A DNA stretch of 45,523 nucleotides from Zygnema cylindricum (GCA_037447655.1 JBBHKE010003481.1:1-45523), one strand, 5' to 3'; shown: positions 20,804 to 32,191, numbered from the stretch's first letter. A program made the numbers and translations. Notes: generated from the sequence alone by a model not told the origin.

Positions 20804-22534
20804 TGTTGGTTTGAGGCAATTCCAACCATGTATTTACCCTCGGAAGCACCACAGACTACCCCAAAAACAGCCTACTTTGAGTCCACTTTAAATTCTACAG
20901 AATGAACAAAACAAGCTGAAACTACACGAACAGATATTTTCTAGGCCATTTAGTATTCCCACAAAATTTCATATAAAAATACTAAACAGACTTATCACAC
21001 CACTCAGTCAAAGTTGCAGAAAAACAGTGCCAGAACTTTGATAAATCTGACCAACTTCACAATGAATCCCCAAGCGAACCAGACACACAATATGTCTGCA
21101 AATTTTCCACAATATTTCCAATACATATAGGAACACACATGCAAAATTTCAGATAATTTTGCCAATACAAATGAGAGAAATCCTCAGATTAAAATTACCA
21201 AAAAGGAGCAAAAACAGATTTTGTCCAAAAAGTTCCCTCAGTCCAAAATGACTAAGTCTTACAAATATACACTAGAGATCACTACACCGCCAATCGCTAT
21301 TAGCGTAGAAGTTTCTTTAGCGTACATGAAAAATTACCGTGGTTTACGCTAATTAAGAATTTGAAAATTTTGAAAAAAAACATACATTCTAATTGTTTAA
21401 TAATTCTAATTTGGATCTTTGAAAAAAAAAAATGTCGGTCGCAAACATTCTTACACTAATATAGGTATTCGTACAAAATCTTACAAATCGTACACAAATC
21501 GTACGTTCACACACTCGAAACGTGGTTGCTGGACGAATATGTGCGAACGTGATATTTGACAACCCGATTAGACCCCCTTTTTAGAGCGCACATTCTCATG
21601 CGTCCGCGGCTACTAAAACTCATTAATTAAACTTTTTCACTTAAAAAGGTACAATTTTGTTTGGTCTGACACTGTCCGTACACCACACTAATTAACTGAT
21701 GGCGTACTTCCATTTTGTGCGGTACTAAAAAATTAACCCTAAATAGAGTAAAGAAAAAAATAGAATGAACAACGCTAAAGGAGAATAAATAATAAAAAAA
21801 CGGGACGGAATTAGCGAACAGAACGCTAATAGCGATTGGCGGTGTACTGAATGTACGGAGGCATACCAGCCGTACGTAACCCGAATACTTCGTGACATGT
21901 CAGAATGAAATAGATCTACACTAATACCTAATACACTTAGGACAAAACATTGTTGCAAATATTTACAAACCTTACGAATTTCATCAAACAAATCTGGACA
22001 GTCGAAAATAAATATCATGTGATGGACGCGATTTCGCGTCACTCGCCAAAATGACCAAACTGAAGGCGCCGCTACAAACCTTATGAATTTCGTCAAATTA
22101 ATCCTTTGTTGAAAAATAGCGGCGGCATTTTTCCGCCGTCCTCAGCTCATATTCGACACCGGCGATGTCGTGCTGCGTGGTTCAAGAGTACACTTGACGG
22201 AACGACGTCATTCTATCCAAATCTAGCCCGTAGCGTAAGTACGTTCTTCGCCATAAATGTCGCTTGCCAAAATACGTTCCGTACGGGCAACGTACATTTT
22301 CAATATTTCGAATATTTCAAATCAGATCGCTTCGCGATCCGCCGTCCATTTCCCAACGCATTCCGCGCCACTTAATTACTTCTTCACGTCCCTTTAATTT
22401 TCCTCGTACATCTACTCCCCCAACCCGCAAACCATTCCAACCACCACATTACTTTCGGTAATTAAATACATACGCGAACACGCGCACGCACAAAACGTCG
22501 TGTGCGCACGAAACTAACTTCTCAAAAACCAACA
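20804..22534. mobile_element. Solo-LTR-like insertion in Copia-C, with nested MITE
   Basis: Starts TGTTGGTTTGAG and ends CTCAAAAACCAACA, so the ends are short inverted repeats beginning TG and ending CA. The flanks are AAGGT (20799-20803) and AGGGT (22535-22539), a 5-bp target duplication with one mismatch. The RNase H sequence resumes on the right. Without the MITE and its duplicated TA, the length is about 1169 bp, a normal LTR length. No coding similarity and no internal direct terminal repeats were seen. A non-LTR-type non-autonomous element is the alternative. Confidence 0.7.
21285..21844. mobile_element. Mariner-like MITE, about 560 bp
   Basis: Perfect 22-bp terminal inverted repeats beginning CACCGCCAATCGCTATTAGCG, with TA on both sides (21283-21284 and 21845-21846), the target duplication of Tc1/mariner elements. 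TTAGCG words recur just inside both ends, as expected for transposase binding repeats. There is no transposase frame. Confidence 0.85.
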
Positions 22535-22539
22535 AGGGT

Positions 22540-22797
22540 ATATGCAGAAGAGTCCTCAGATATCATTCTGTGAAAATCAAGCAGCCATAGCAATTGCACA
22601 AATCCGAAACACCATTTTAAAAGTAAGCACATTGATATAAGACTCGTTTTTGTTCGAGAGAATATTCAGAATGGAGTGATTTAGATGAAACATTTACCAG
22701 ATTCTCTTATGGTTGATGATATGTCAACAAAAGGCTTTACCTTCTCCAAAACTTATCTTCTGTAGAGGTTCATGCAAACTTATAGACCGATAGAAGT
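22540..22797 (+). pseudogene. Copia-C RNase H, part 2
   Basis: Resumes with FCENQAAIAIAQ (the catalytic Asp of CDNQAA is now Glu), then HIDIRLVFVRENIQNG and LPDSLMVDDMSTKG, the usual end of copia Pol. Some stops. Confidence 0.75.
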
Positions 22798-22806
22798 TAA
22801 AGGGAG
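22798..22806 (+). other. Copia-C polypurine tract
   Basis: TAAAGGGAG directly before a TGTTG start; the expected site for plus-strand priming next to the 3' LTR. Confidence 0.6.
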
Positions 22807-23088
22807 TGTTGAAAGTAACTTCTATCTGTGAGGGGAAGTTTAAAGACTTAGAATATTTTGGGAAAGATTATTGTAATACCTATCACAATTAGTGAAGACC
22901 AACCAAACCGTACCAACAGAAAACCATCAAATTCACGACTAAGAATATTGCGGCCGTTAGTCTTTTCAAAACCGACAGACGTCAGTTAAGAAAATATTTG
23001 GTTGAAAATTCAAACACTAGCACGTCATCTGACCACCCGAGTTTAGTTAATCCGTACCTACTAAACTTAGTCGGTGGAACATCTGAAT
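22807..23088 (+). mobile_element. Copia-C 3' LTR, left part
   Basis: Starts TGTTGAAAGTAAC after the purine tract and is cut at 23088 by the Copia-A element. No second copy is available for checking, and its continuation past 28048 was not proven. Confidence 0.5.
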
Positions 23089-24147
23089 TGTAGAAATTAG
23101 AGGTTCTTTTAGTATTTTCTAAGTTTAAAATTGTAAAGATAAAATGCAGAAAAGAAGCAGAGGCAATGTGCCTCTAACTCCTCTCTTCAACTCCCACACT
23201 TATCGCAGCCACTAAATGTTAGAGAGGGAGCTAGAGCCATGACTGCCTATGCTCTCCACAGAGAGACAGGCAGTAGTATGGTAGGTTTACCAAAAAAGAA
23301 CTTGACGGACCCTGGATTTCATCCTAGTACCTGCCGTCAGTCACATTCGCTAGTAGCCGTTAGCTTTATCCTATTAGTCTACGACCAATGCAGAACTATA
23401 TAGGGTTCGATAATTATATAAATGTGTACACTTAGACGAATTCATTTAACGACGCGAACAAATTCTTAGGACATAGGAACAGTTTAGTATAGTACATTTT
23501 ATTATACTTCGCGAAAGGAATACTGCGCATTTGTTTCGATAGCGAAACAAATATCGCGCATTTATTTTCCACGGCTAGAATAGGAAGTTGGTTTAATCGA
23601 ACGGCCACAATAGGTGTCGAGATTATCAAACAGGCGTTCTGGCTATTTTCGTTCATCGCCACATGAAGTGACACGTGGCACACCCTCATTAGCTTACGGC
23701 ATCTCCGAGGAATATGTGAACAAATCCGGACATGGCAAGCGTCATCTTTTTGGTCATGCCGTACGATAGCCATACAGAAAGCACTCCGGCACTTGTACCT
23801 TTTTGTAGGATATAGTAATATTATTGGTGTCGTACTTTAGTAATAGAGGGTTTAGAGAGGGGTTAAGGACTTAAAAAAATTAGTAGGTAGCCGCCTCTCT
23901 CCGAGAGTGCTTATGTACAAAAGGTAAACTTTGACCCTCCAAAACTTACTCCTCATAGTAGCAAATTCAAAGATTCTTTTGAGCATAGACTCAAAGAAGT
24001 CTTGTCTTCAGAGGGGTGAAGGTGGTTAGTTTTTTTTGTCTGCCAGGGTGGCGGTTATTTTTTTCAAAACACAAAAGAGTCAAGGTTATCGTAGGGGCTT
24101 CGTGTGACCTGCCCATTCTGAGGACCTATGGAGGTCTCAAAATTGAA
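23089..24147 (+). mobile_element. Copia-A 5' LTR of element G
   Basis: 1059 bp, TGTAGAAATT to ATTGAA, followed by a PBS-like AGATATGGGCC. It has a CACGTG box near 23672-23677, a tRNA-like module in antisense near 23306-23375, and an imperfect hairpin near 23175-23245 (AACTCCTCTCTTCAAC against TTAGAGAGGGAGCTAG). Confidence 0.85.
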
Positions 24148-25091
24148 AGATATGGGCCTACCCTCTAAGGTGCCCATTTTTAATGGACCTAGCTTTATAT
24201 ACTCGAAGAGTATAATGACGGAGCCCTATGTGAGAAAAGGTTTCGGGGAACAATGAGTGGACGGGTGAGGCGTCCATCCGGTCTTAACATCCCTCAAGAG
24301 TTTGGAGGAAGCACATTCACCAAAGATGCAGATCCATCTCCAACGGAAGAGACAAAGGAAGGGGAGGTGGTGGACAAAAGAAAGGAGAGTCGATCACACA
24401 AATAGCAACCGGTTCACCATTCATGTCACCTATTCCGAGAAATGAGGAAAATGATACTCATACCTGGGACTATAACAATATGGTGGCAAAGCACTTCATC
24501 CTCCGCCATCTTACTCAAGGACTTGCATCTCCTCATTTGCAGGTGGTGAGGTTATCTGATCTTTGGGTGGCTCTCATAGAGATAAACCGAAGTGGTATGA
24601 TTCAGCAACAGCAGTTGGCTAATCAAAAAATTAATGCATATGTATATAAATGGAGGAAGATGTTGGGTTTTTGTAATGAGCTCGCAACACTTTTTATGGA
24701 GCTAAAGAGTGCTAGAAAACTAGAAACTGAAAAGGAAAAGGTTAACTGCTTGCTCATGAATTTACCTGATGAGTTCAAGAATATAGTAAACCGTGTGCAA
24801 GAATTGCTAGACCCAAGGTAGATATGGAATTCACTAGTAGGGATGATTCTTGTTCGTGAGAATACGATTGAGATCCGAAAGGGAAGAAAGAGTGGGCAAG
24901 CCTTGGCAGCCAAGACCGATAAGAGGAACACGGATTCAAAAAAACCAGTCAAAAACTATGAGGCAAAAGGTAGATATATGAGTTCAGACCTAAGTCTCCC
25001 AAGGGATTGTGTTATTTTTGTAATAAACCAAGGTACTATATTGCTGGTTGCACTAAGCTAACAAAATTTTGGTAAAAAGAAGGGCAAATCG
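24128..25091 (+). pseudogene. Copia-A (G) gag, part 1
   Basis: An ATG at 24128, 20 nt inside the LTR end, reads MEVSKLKDMGLPSKVPIF across the LTR/PBS junction in one frame. Stops follow within about 30 codons. The segment 24423-24821 is open: THTWDYNNMVAKHFIL, QQQQLANQKINAYVYKW, ETEKEKVNCLLMNLPDEFK, the body of copia Gag. The zinc knuckle (CYFCNKPRYYIAGC, His replaced by Tyr) can be read near 25010-25050 in another frame. A solo LTR splits gag at 25091. Confidence 0.8.
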
Positions 25092-26119
25092 TGTAGAAAT
25101 TAATGGTTATTTTAGTATTTTCTAGGTTTGTAAAATGCAGAAAAGAAGTAGAGGCAGTCAGACTCCAACTCCTCTCTCCAACTTCCACGCTTGTCGCAGT
25201 CACTGAAAGTTGGAGAGGGAGATAGAACCATGGCCGCCTATGCTATCCCGATAAGGACTGACATTAGGTTGGTAGATTAACCAAAATAGATATTCACGGG
25301 CCCAAGATTTGAACTTGGTACCTGCCATCCGTTAGGGTGGCCGATAGCCCTTAGCCAATTAGTCTAAAATCAATGTTAGAGTATATGTGGTTTGGTAGTT
25401 ATTTAAATGATAACACGTAGGCTATTTCATTTAACGGGATATTTAGACATAGATACAGTTAGTAATGTACGACGTACGGAAAATCCGAAACGGATATCGC
25501 ACATCTTGTTTCAAAGACGAAACAAATATTGCGCAAGTATTTATGACGGCCACGATTGTAATCCCACTTAATCGGACGGCCACGAAGCATGCCGAGATCA
25601 CGGAATAGGTTTTAGGCGGTTTGCCGTTAACGTCACATCAATTGCCACGTGGCGCAATCACATTGGATAACAGCATCTCCAAGGATTACAGAAACGAATG
25701 CAAAAGTGACATGTGTCGATTTATTGGCCATGTCGTACAATGGCCGTACAGAAAGTACACCGACACCTATACCTTTATGTACAATACAGTATTAGGATTG
25801 GTGCCGTACTTCGGTGGATAAAGTTTTAGAGAGAGTTAGGACTTAGAAAAACTTGATAGATTGGACCCTCTCTCCGAAAGAGCTTCTGTACAAAAAGTCA
25901 ACTTTGACCCTTTATAACTTATTGCTCAAATGAGCAAATTCAGGGATTCTTTTTGCTATCGATTTAAAGGATTCTTTCCTTCACAGAGGTGAACGTGGTC
26001 AGAGTTTTTGTCTGCCAGGGTGGTAGTTATTCTTGTTGAAACACAAAGGGGTCAGGGTTATCCTAGAGGCTTCGTGTGAGCTGCCTACTCTGAGGACCTA
26101 TGAAGGTCTCACAGTTGCA
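25092..26119 (+). mobile_element. Copia-A solo LTR inside gag of G
   Basis: 1028 bp, TGTAGAAATTAATGG to ACAGTTGCA. The flanks are AATCG (25087-25091) and GATCG (26120-26124), a 5-bp target duplication with one mismatch. The gag reading resumes on the right (GGPPRKKKKALV). It shows a CCACGTGG box (25645-25652), a tRNA-like module in antisense near 25290-25370, and a clear hairpin (25171-25184 against 25207-25221, CTCTCTCCAACTT). Confidence 0.85.
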
Positions 26120-26600
26120 GATCGGTGGACCTCCAAGAAAAAAGAAAAAGGCTCTTGTGACATAGTTACACGAGGAGGAATCTGAGGACAAGGACGATGA
26201 GCTCTTGTTCGATGAGGAGTTAGAGGCGAAGACTGATGTCCAAAATTCTTCGAAAGCATAAATGCGCTTTTACATGATTAAAAGGTGAAAGAGGTTCGAT
26301 TGTGGATTCGGGTGCCTCCATGCACATGTGTAAGGACAAACATCTATTCACTAAAATGAGAAAGATCCCCACCGTAGAGATAGAGTATTGGGATTGCAGG
26401 GTAGTCACTACTACTTTGGTATGATTGACAGATGTGAAAGTCTTTGTGGTGGGAAAGACATCGATAGTGAAATTTTATGATATGTTGTTTATTCCAGAGT
26501 TATACAAAAACCTCATTTCAACGTCTGTGTTAGATGATTAGGGTTTTGAGACTAGCACTAGGAAGGGAACCTTTACTGCTAAAGGATGTTTAGGCTTATT
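26120..26600 (+). pseudogene. Copia-A (G) gag end and protease
   Basis: Begins with the acidic Gag tail (EEESEDKDDELLFDEE), then the protease with the intact active site VDSGASMHMCKD and KTSIVKFYDMLFIPELYKNLIST. There are stops between them and after VTTTLV. It lies directly right of the solo LTR. Confidence 0.8.
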
Positions 26601-27393
26601 GTAAGTAATGAAAATAAGAAACTTTACTATGCCGGTTTTCATGATATTATGTTGTGGCATTAAAGGCTTGGACATGTGCATTTAGACAAGTTGAAAGAAA
26701 TGAAAAAGATGGGAATAGTGGAAGGAATTCAATTTGGAGAAAGTGAAAACCTAAGTGACTGCATTGGTTGCGCTTAAGGTAAGGCACACAAGTTACCCTT
26801 CCCAAAAGAAGCCACTTATAAAGGAGAAAAAGTTTTAGACTTCGTACACACTGATATTTGGGGACGAGCCAAAGTGCTTTCACCCAGGGGAAAGTGGTTT
26901 ATGATGACAATCAGTGATGATTGGTCTCGGTATTCTAGAGTTTATTTTTAGAAAAATAAAGCAGAGGCCCCATAGATATTAAAGGAATATAAAGCGTGGA
27001 GTGAGGAACTCCATGAAACTACCATTAACAAAGTAAGCAGTGATAATGGGGGAGAGTATACCTCTAATCAGTTTGAGGATTTTCTTAGAGAAGATGGAGT
27101 ACAACATCAAAAGAGAATCCCTTGAAATATGAGCAGAATGGTGTAGCCGAGAGGTTAAATAAGACACTAAGTGATACTTCTAGGATATGTTATCGGATAA
27201 GAAGGTTAGAAAGAGATTCTGGGCGGAAGCAATGAACTGTGCAAACTATCTTAAGAATAGAGTTCTCACTTTGGTATTAAAAGTTCAAACACCTTATGAG
27301 AGATGGAGTGGCCAAAAACCAGATGTTTCACACTTAAAGATTTTCGACAGTCAAGTGTTGAGTTTAGACATAGATCGGTCAAATTGGAAGTTA
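26601..27393 (+). pseudogene. Copia-A (G) integrase, truncated
   Basis: The zinc finger (LWHXRLGHVHLDKLKEMKK, then CIGCA) and all three catalytic residues can be read: Asp in VHTDIWG, Asp in SSDNGGEYTSNQ, Glu in EQNGVAERLNK. The reading needs several frame changes. The segment 27187-27411 is the C-terminal part (KRFWAEAMNCANYLKNRV, DVSHLKIFDSQV). It ends at SNWK, where the sequence passes straight into LTR sequence. Confidence 0.8.
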
Positions 27394-28048
27394 CTTAATG
27401 GTTTTCTTTAGGTATTTTCTAAGTTAAAACTTTAAAAATAAATGACTGAAAGGAAGCAGAGGCAACCTGTCTCTAACTAATCTGAAAACCAGAAGGTGAA
27501 TACCTCGTTGATGAAGGAGTAGAATTTAATGGTTTTCTTTAGGTATTTTGTAAGTTAAAATTGTGAAAATAAAAGACAGAAAGAAAGCAGAGGCAGCTTG
27601 TCTCCAACTTCTCTCTCATATCCCAACACTTGTTGTAGTCACTGAAAAATATAGAGGAAGTTAGAGCCATGGCTACATTAACTTCTCTAAGAGACGGAAA
27701 GAGCAGATCAGGTCATCCTTACCAAAAGGGCTGGCAGAAATAGGATTTGATCGTGGTACCTACTATCATTCAGTGTAGCAGGTAACTGATAGCTTTGCCC
27801 TATAGGTTAGGACCTCAGCTAGGATACATAGAGTATAATAGCTATTTAAACATTTGCATGTATGACATTTCATTTAACTGATGAAAGGAACGGTAGAACA
27901 TATAACCCGTTGGACATTAAAGTACCGCACGGGATAAATGATGCGAACATTTATTTCAACGGCTTGTATTAAAAGCTGATCTAATCGAACGACCATGGTG
28001 ACCGCGAACATCGTTGAATAAACGCTTTGGCCGTTTTTGGTCATAGAT
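27394..28048 (+). mobile_element. Copia-A 3' LTR of G, truncated, with duplicated start
   Basis: LTR sequence from TTAATGGTTTTC. The first ~80 bp recur after about 131 bp (27395 and 27526), and the second copy has more of the LTR start (AGTAGAATTTAATGG). The 45 bp between do not match the LTR. It has a tRNA-like module near 27735-27810 and breaks off at GGTCAT, near 28048. Confidence 0.7.
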
Positions 28049-28419
28049 AAAACTCAGAATTTTCCATTCTGAGTGATCAAGCATCTAAGCTACCATAACC
28101 TGCTTCTCCGTGGCATACCTTAGTTCAAAACCTATCTAATGAAGTGTCACCTATGACTCAACAACATAGTTACTCAACTCAGTGAAATACTCTCAAATTC
28201 TACAAAGTTAGATATTTACCATGTACAGAGCTACCTCTAAAGATTCATCACACTTGGTTTACATAAGAAAAGTTCTTGCACATAAAAGAAGAACAAAACA
28301 CAAGGTAATGTTTCTAAGCCTACTGTCAAGTGATAAACTCCTAAGTAATGAACTCTACTTTTATACACTGAGACGTTTTACCTACTCTTGTACTACAGTC
28401 GAAGAACGTATGTTCTTCA
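28049..28419. other. Unassigned AT-rich stretch
   Basis: Between a truncated LTR and a new one. No coding or repeat match seen in this window. It begins with a perfect 8-bp hairpin (CTCAGAAT...ATTCTGAG, near 28056-28076). It could be the interrupted Copia-C LTR or flank, but I have no proof. Confidence 0.4.
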
Positions 28420-29478
28420 TGCAATTCTGAGATCTCCATTGGTCCTCACAATGGGCAGCTCACACAAAGTCTATTAGATAACCCTGACCCCTTTGTGTTT
28501 CGACAAGAATAATTGCCACCCTGGAAGAAAAAAAACTCTGACCACCTTCACCCTTGTGAATAAAAATCTCATCTTAGGCGATAGCAATAATAATCTATGA
28601 ATTTGATCACCTGGACAGTAAGTTATAGAGGGTCAAAGTTGACCTTTTGTATAGAAGCACTCTTGGAGAGAGGCGACTACCTACTAATTTTTCTAAGTCC
28701 TAATCCCCTCTCTATTCCCACTATTACTAGACTACGGCACCAATCACATTAGTGTAGCGTATAGAAAGGTACAGGTGTCGGAGAACTATTTGTACCGCCA
28801 TCGTACGACATGGCCAAAAAGATGACGCTTGCCATCTTCGGATTTGTTCACATATTTTCTGGAGATTTCGCAAGCCAATGAGGGTGTTGCTTGTGTCACT
28901 TGACGAAGTGGTGACCGAAAACCACCAAAACGCCTATTCTGCGATCTCGACATCTATAGTGGAAGTTTGATTAAACTGGCTTCCAATTCTATCCATTGAA
29001 AATTAATACTCGATAAATGTTTTGACGTCGAAACAAATGCGCGGTATTCTTTTCGCAAACTATAGTGAATCGTACTATACTAAACTTTTTCTATGTCCTA
29101 AAAATCTATTCGCGCAGTTAAATGAATTCGTCTAAGTGTACATATTCATATAAATATCCAACCCTTTATACTTCAAGACTGGTCTTAGACTAATAGGATA
29201 AAGCTAACAGATATTAGCAAATTTGACGGACAGCAAATACCAAGTTCAAATCCTGGGTTTTTCAATTTTTTTTTTGGTAAACCTTCCAAACTACTGCCTG
29301 TCTCTTTCTGGACAGCATAGGCAGTCATGGCTCTAGCTCCCTCTCCAACCTTCAATGACTACGAGAAGTGTAGGAGTTGGAGAGAGGAGTTAGCGGCAGA
29401 CTGCCTCTACTTCTTTTGTGCATTTTATCTTTACTAGTTTAATCCTAGAAAATACTAAAAGAACCTTTAATTTTTTCA
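28420..29478 (-). mobile_element. Copia-A LTR (fragment I), minus strand
   Basis: 1059 bp, TGCAATTCTGAG to TTTTTTCA. It is followed by the reverse complement of a purine tract and by minus-strand RNase H, so it is a 3' LTR. tRNA-like module near 29196-29265 (GGATAAAGC, then GTTCAAATCCTGGG). Confidence 0.85.
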
Positions 29479-30662
29479 CTCCCATTATTTTCTAGTTACT
29501 CTTCAATTTAAAACCACACTTCCCTCTGCCAAAAATTAGCCTAGAGGAAGGCACACGTTTGCTCATCATATCTGCTACTATTTCACTATCTCGTCTATAC
29601 TCTAAACTGATTATTTTGTCTTCTACCTTCTCCTTAACAAAGCTAAGTCTAATGTCCATATGTTTTGCTTTAAAGTGGTGTTAAAGATGGGTAGAAATAG
29701 CAATGGTTGCCTTATTGTCACAAAACACTTCCTAGACACCACTCTTAAGATGACCAAGCTCACCAATCAAGGACTCGACCCACATTAAATCTTTTACAGC
29801 AGAGCAAGAGGCCATGTACTCAGCCTCCATGGTGGACTGAGCAATGACCTTTTTCTGCTTGCTGCTCTAACAGCAAGCCCAATCACCCACATAGAATACA
29901 TACCTAGACAAGCATCTCCTCATAGGAGCATCCCCATAAATGGCATCACTCTAAGTGGTGATGTTAGTATTGTTCCCACTGAAATGTAACCATAAATCTC
30001 TAGTCTCTATAAGATATCTAAGGACTCTTTTAGCTGCCTCTAAATCTTTGTTAGTGGGAGCATTAAGACTCCTACTTAGTACTCCTACAGCTGCGGCTAT
30101 ATCTGACCGCGTACATTTCATAACATATATTAGGCTTCCCACTACCTGTCTATAAGGAATTGTGGGTATAAATCCTTTCTCCTCAGGGCCTAACTCATCA
30201 TCCAAGATTATAACTCCCTTTTCCACACCCCGTCACTTCCTTTTTCTAGTTCCATAAGAGTGGTACAACTATTAGCCTTATCCATTTGGAATCTTTCTAA
30301 CCTGTTTCCAACGGGCTTTCTTCTGAGTTAATATGATTATCTTTTTATCTCTGTCTCTCTCTACCTGAATTCCTAAAATATACCTTGCTTTCCCCATATC
30401 CATCATCTCAAATCAGCCTTTTATATATGTTTTCAACTTATTAATTTTATCCGTATATTTATTTAAAAGAAGCAAATCATCAACATAGATTGCAATAAAT
30501 ATAATTTCTTCCTTGTCTTCAAACAAATATATTGAGTAATATGAGCTAATTCGAATGGTTCCCAAACAAGTAAGAAACTCATCGAGCTTCTTATTCTATT
30601 GTCGTGGCGCCTGTTTCAGCCCACATAAATATTTGATCATTCGACAAACCTTGCTCTCATCA
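29479..30662 (-). pseudogene. Copia-A (I) RT and RNase H, broken
   Basis: RNase H blocks near 29700-29960, then an open segment 29951-30226 with the connection (PYRQVVGSLIYVMKCTRSDIAAAVGVL, LNAPTNKDLEAAKRVLRYL). RT follows to the right: the YVDD in IYVDDLL is intact (near 30478-30495), and GLKQAPRQ lies near 30610. It breaks off near 30662 in the block before GLKQAP, where foreign LTR pieces begin. Confidence 0.85.
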
Positions 30663-30663
30663 C

Positions 30664-31011
30664 TGTTGTTTTGGAAACCTTAAGTTCTCTCTATATCTTG
30701 CTGCCATGCTGCGCTAAGTCTGACATCGCAGCTAGAAACCTTGAGCACTCTACACTTGTTGTTGTGGTGCTATGTTGCTCTGATCTGAAATCGCAGCTGC
30801 GCTGCTCTAATATCATAGCTGCGCTGACAGATCATAGCAGTCATAGCAGTCATAACAGTCGTAGTAGTCGTAGCAGAGTCATAGCAGCTATAGCAGTCTG
30901 CGCAAGAAAGGTGTTCTGAATATGAGTCAGTTTGTGTGAAGATAAATTGACGAGGACATAATTTAGTGAGTATGTAAACTCGAAAGGGAGTACACAGATT
31001 TGGTGCACTCT
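30664..31011. mobile_element. LTR-like fragment related to Copia-B and gypsy LTRs
   Basis: Starts TGTTGTTTTGGAAACCTTAAG, like the Copia-B LTR start. It contains GCTGCG-rich words, including a block at about 30765-30815 that matches the gypsy LTR near 6351-6405 (CTGATCTGRAATCGCAGC). It contains a short-repeat tract. The right end is unclear. Confidence 0.5.
30828..30905. repeat. Degenerate CATAGCAGT tandem repeat
   Basis: About eight imperfect 8-12 base units of CATAGCAGT/CGTAGCAG form. Confidence 0.8.
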
Positions 31012-31105
31012 GAAATTCTATGGGCTCCATTGCCCACAAAATTCGCAGATCCAAAAGATGTTTATCTAGATAGTGCCGACTCCAAGTTGATATAAACCCA
31101 AATGT
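31012..31105 (-). mobile_element. Fragment of mini-element LTR
   Basis: Starts TGAAATTCTATGGGCTCC and matches the first ~90 bp of the LTRs at 36282 and 39343, then jumps into Copia-A linker sequence. It shows that the mini-element family had at least one more copy here. Confidence 0.8.
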
Positions 31106-31548
31106 TATTAACTTGTTTCTTTCGTAGTCTTTTGCTGCTTCTCATTCCACCCTAAAACTCTGATGCTCGAATAGCTAGCTCTCTTGGATTTTTTTGAACA
31201 GTTTTGACTTCTCCCCTATCCCTTGATTCCGGGTATATTTCCACCATGTCTTCCCCTTCGGTTGAAGTTGGCAGTAGGGTACCACGGCTCAATCCTCCTC
31301 GATCCGATTTGTACCTGCAAGATCATCATCTTCTTAGAAACCTGGATAGTTAGGAAGCTCAAAGTCATCAGAATTTTCTGACTCAAATCTGATTTTGATT
31401 GTTTTTATATGCTTAAAGGGATACATAGATTTCCCTTCATCCATAACCACTAGATGCTTCAGTAGGATTATATCTTGTCTCTTGAGATTATAGACTCAAT
31501 ATCCTTTTACATCTTCATCATATCCTAGTAGATATCTTGGTTTTGCTA
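31106..31548 (-). pseudogene. Copia-A integrase-RT linker fragment
   Basis: Matches 13931-14450 closely, in the same orientation. Includes the reverse complement of the KHLVVMDEG-type block near 31430-31470. It ends near 31548, where gag sequence follows directly, so integrase and protease are missing. Confidence 0.7.
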
Positions 31549-32186
31549 ACTGTTTCATGAAAAAGGTATTCACCTTCTCTTTTTCAGATTTCACCTTACC
31601 GGCACTCTCCAACTCCCGAAAAACAAACGAGCCAAATCATTACAAAAGTCAAGCATTTTATCTCCTTTATAGACTAATGCCTCAATTTTCAAATCTGCGA
31701 CTTTCTATTATTGAATTATGTCACTTCTATAAATGTCTTCAATTGCCTCCTAGGGGTCGGCTGCTCTTTCTACATTAAGGTGAGGTGTGGACACCTTCTG
31801 AGAAAGGTGAGTGAAAATGAAGTGATATGTCTTGGAGTTGTTGAAGTTCCAAACATTAGGGTTATTCTCCTCAATTTTAGGCATCACTTCGACCGGTACC
31901 AAATTTAGTGCCGATCCCGAAGTCACCAAAATCAACTTCTTACTTTCCTTTCTTATATCAAAGGCGCTACTTTCTCCTTTTTCATTATTATTTTTAAGAT
32001 ACCCCATATCATGCTAAGAATCACAATCCTCTGAATCTCGGTGGGGCTCCCAAAGGTGTGGATGGCCGCCCCACACGGCCACTCACAATGCCCCCTACTC
32101 AATTCCAAAAAGTGCTCCCCTCATCATCTTGTTCTAGTAGATAAACCTTGTTCCATCAAAGATGGGCACCTTAGAGGGTGGGCCTA
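31549..32186 (-). pseudogene. Copia-A3 gag, N-terminal part
   Basis: Gag read leftwards from the LTR at 32192. The PBS-like CGTTATAGGCCC has lost the ATG (ATA). Then come PSKVPIFDG and stops. The segment 31750-32007 is open (PKIEENNPNVWNFNNSKTYHFIFTHLSQKVSTPHLNVE), matching NTHTWDYNNMVAKHFILRHLTQ of element G. It breaks off at 31549. Confidence 0.75.
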
Positions 32187-32191
32187 TAACG

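Larger units (their letters stand above)
23089..28048 (+). mobile_element. Copia-A element G, plus strand, 3'-deleted
   Basis: The order is 5' LTR (23089-24147), PBS, gag, a solo LTR inside gag (25092-26119), gag end, protease, and an integrase that ends near 27393, where the sequence jumps into a 3' LTR start. RT, RNase H and the purine tract are deleted. The 3' LTR is cut at about 28048, so the target duplication partner of TGAAT (23084-23088) is lost. Confidence 0.8.

Noticed and set aside
21725-22096. 123-residue minus-strand frame
   Set aside because: It crosses the right end of the MITE and the flanking LTR-like sequence, so it joins two unrelated elements; no recognisable domain.
28221-28430. 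Small plus-strand frame in the unassigned stretch
   Set aside because: 69 codons, no motif, runs into an LTR at 28420.
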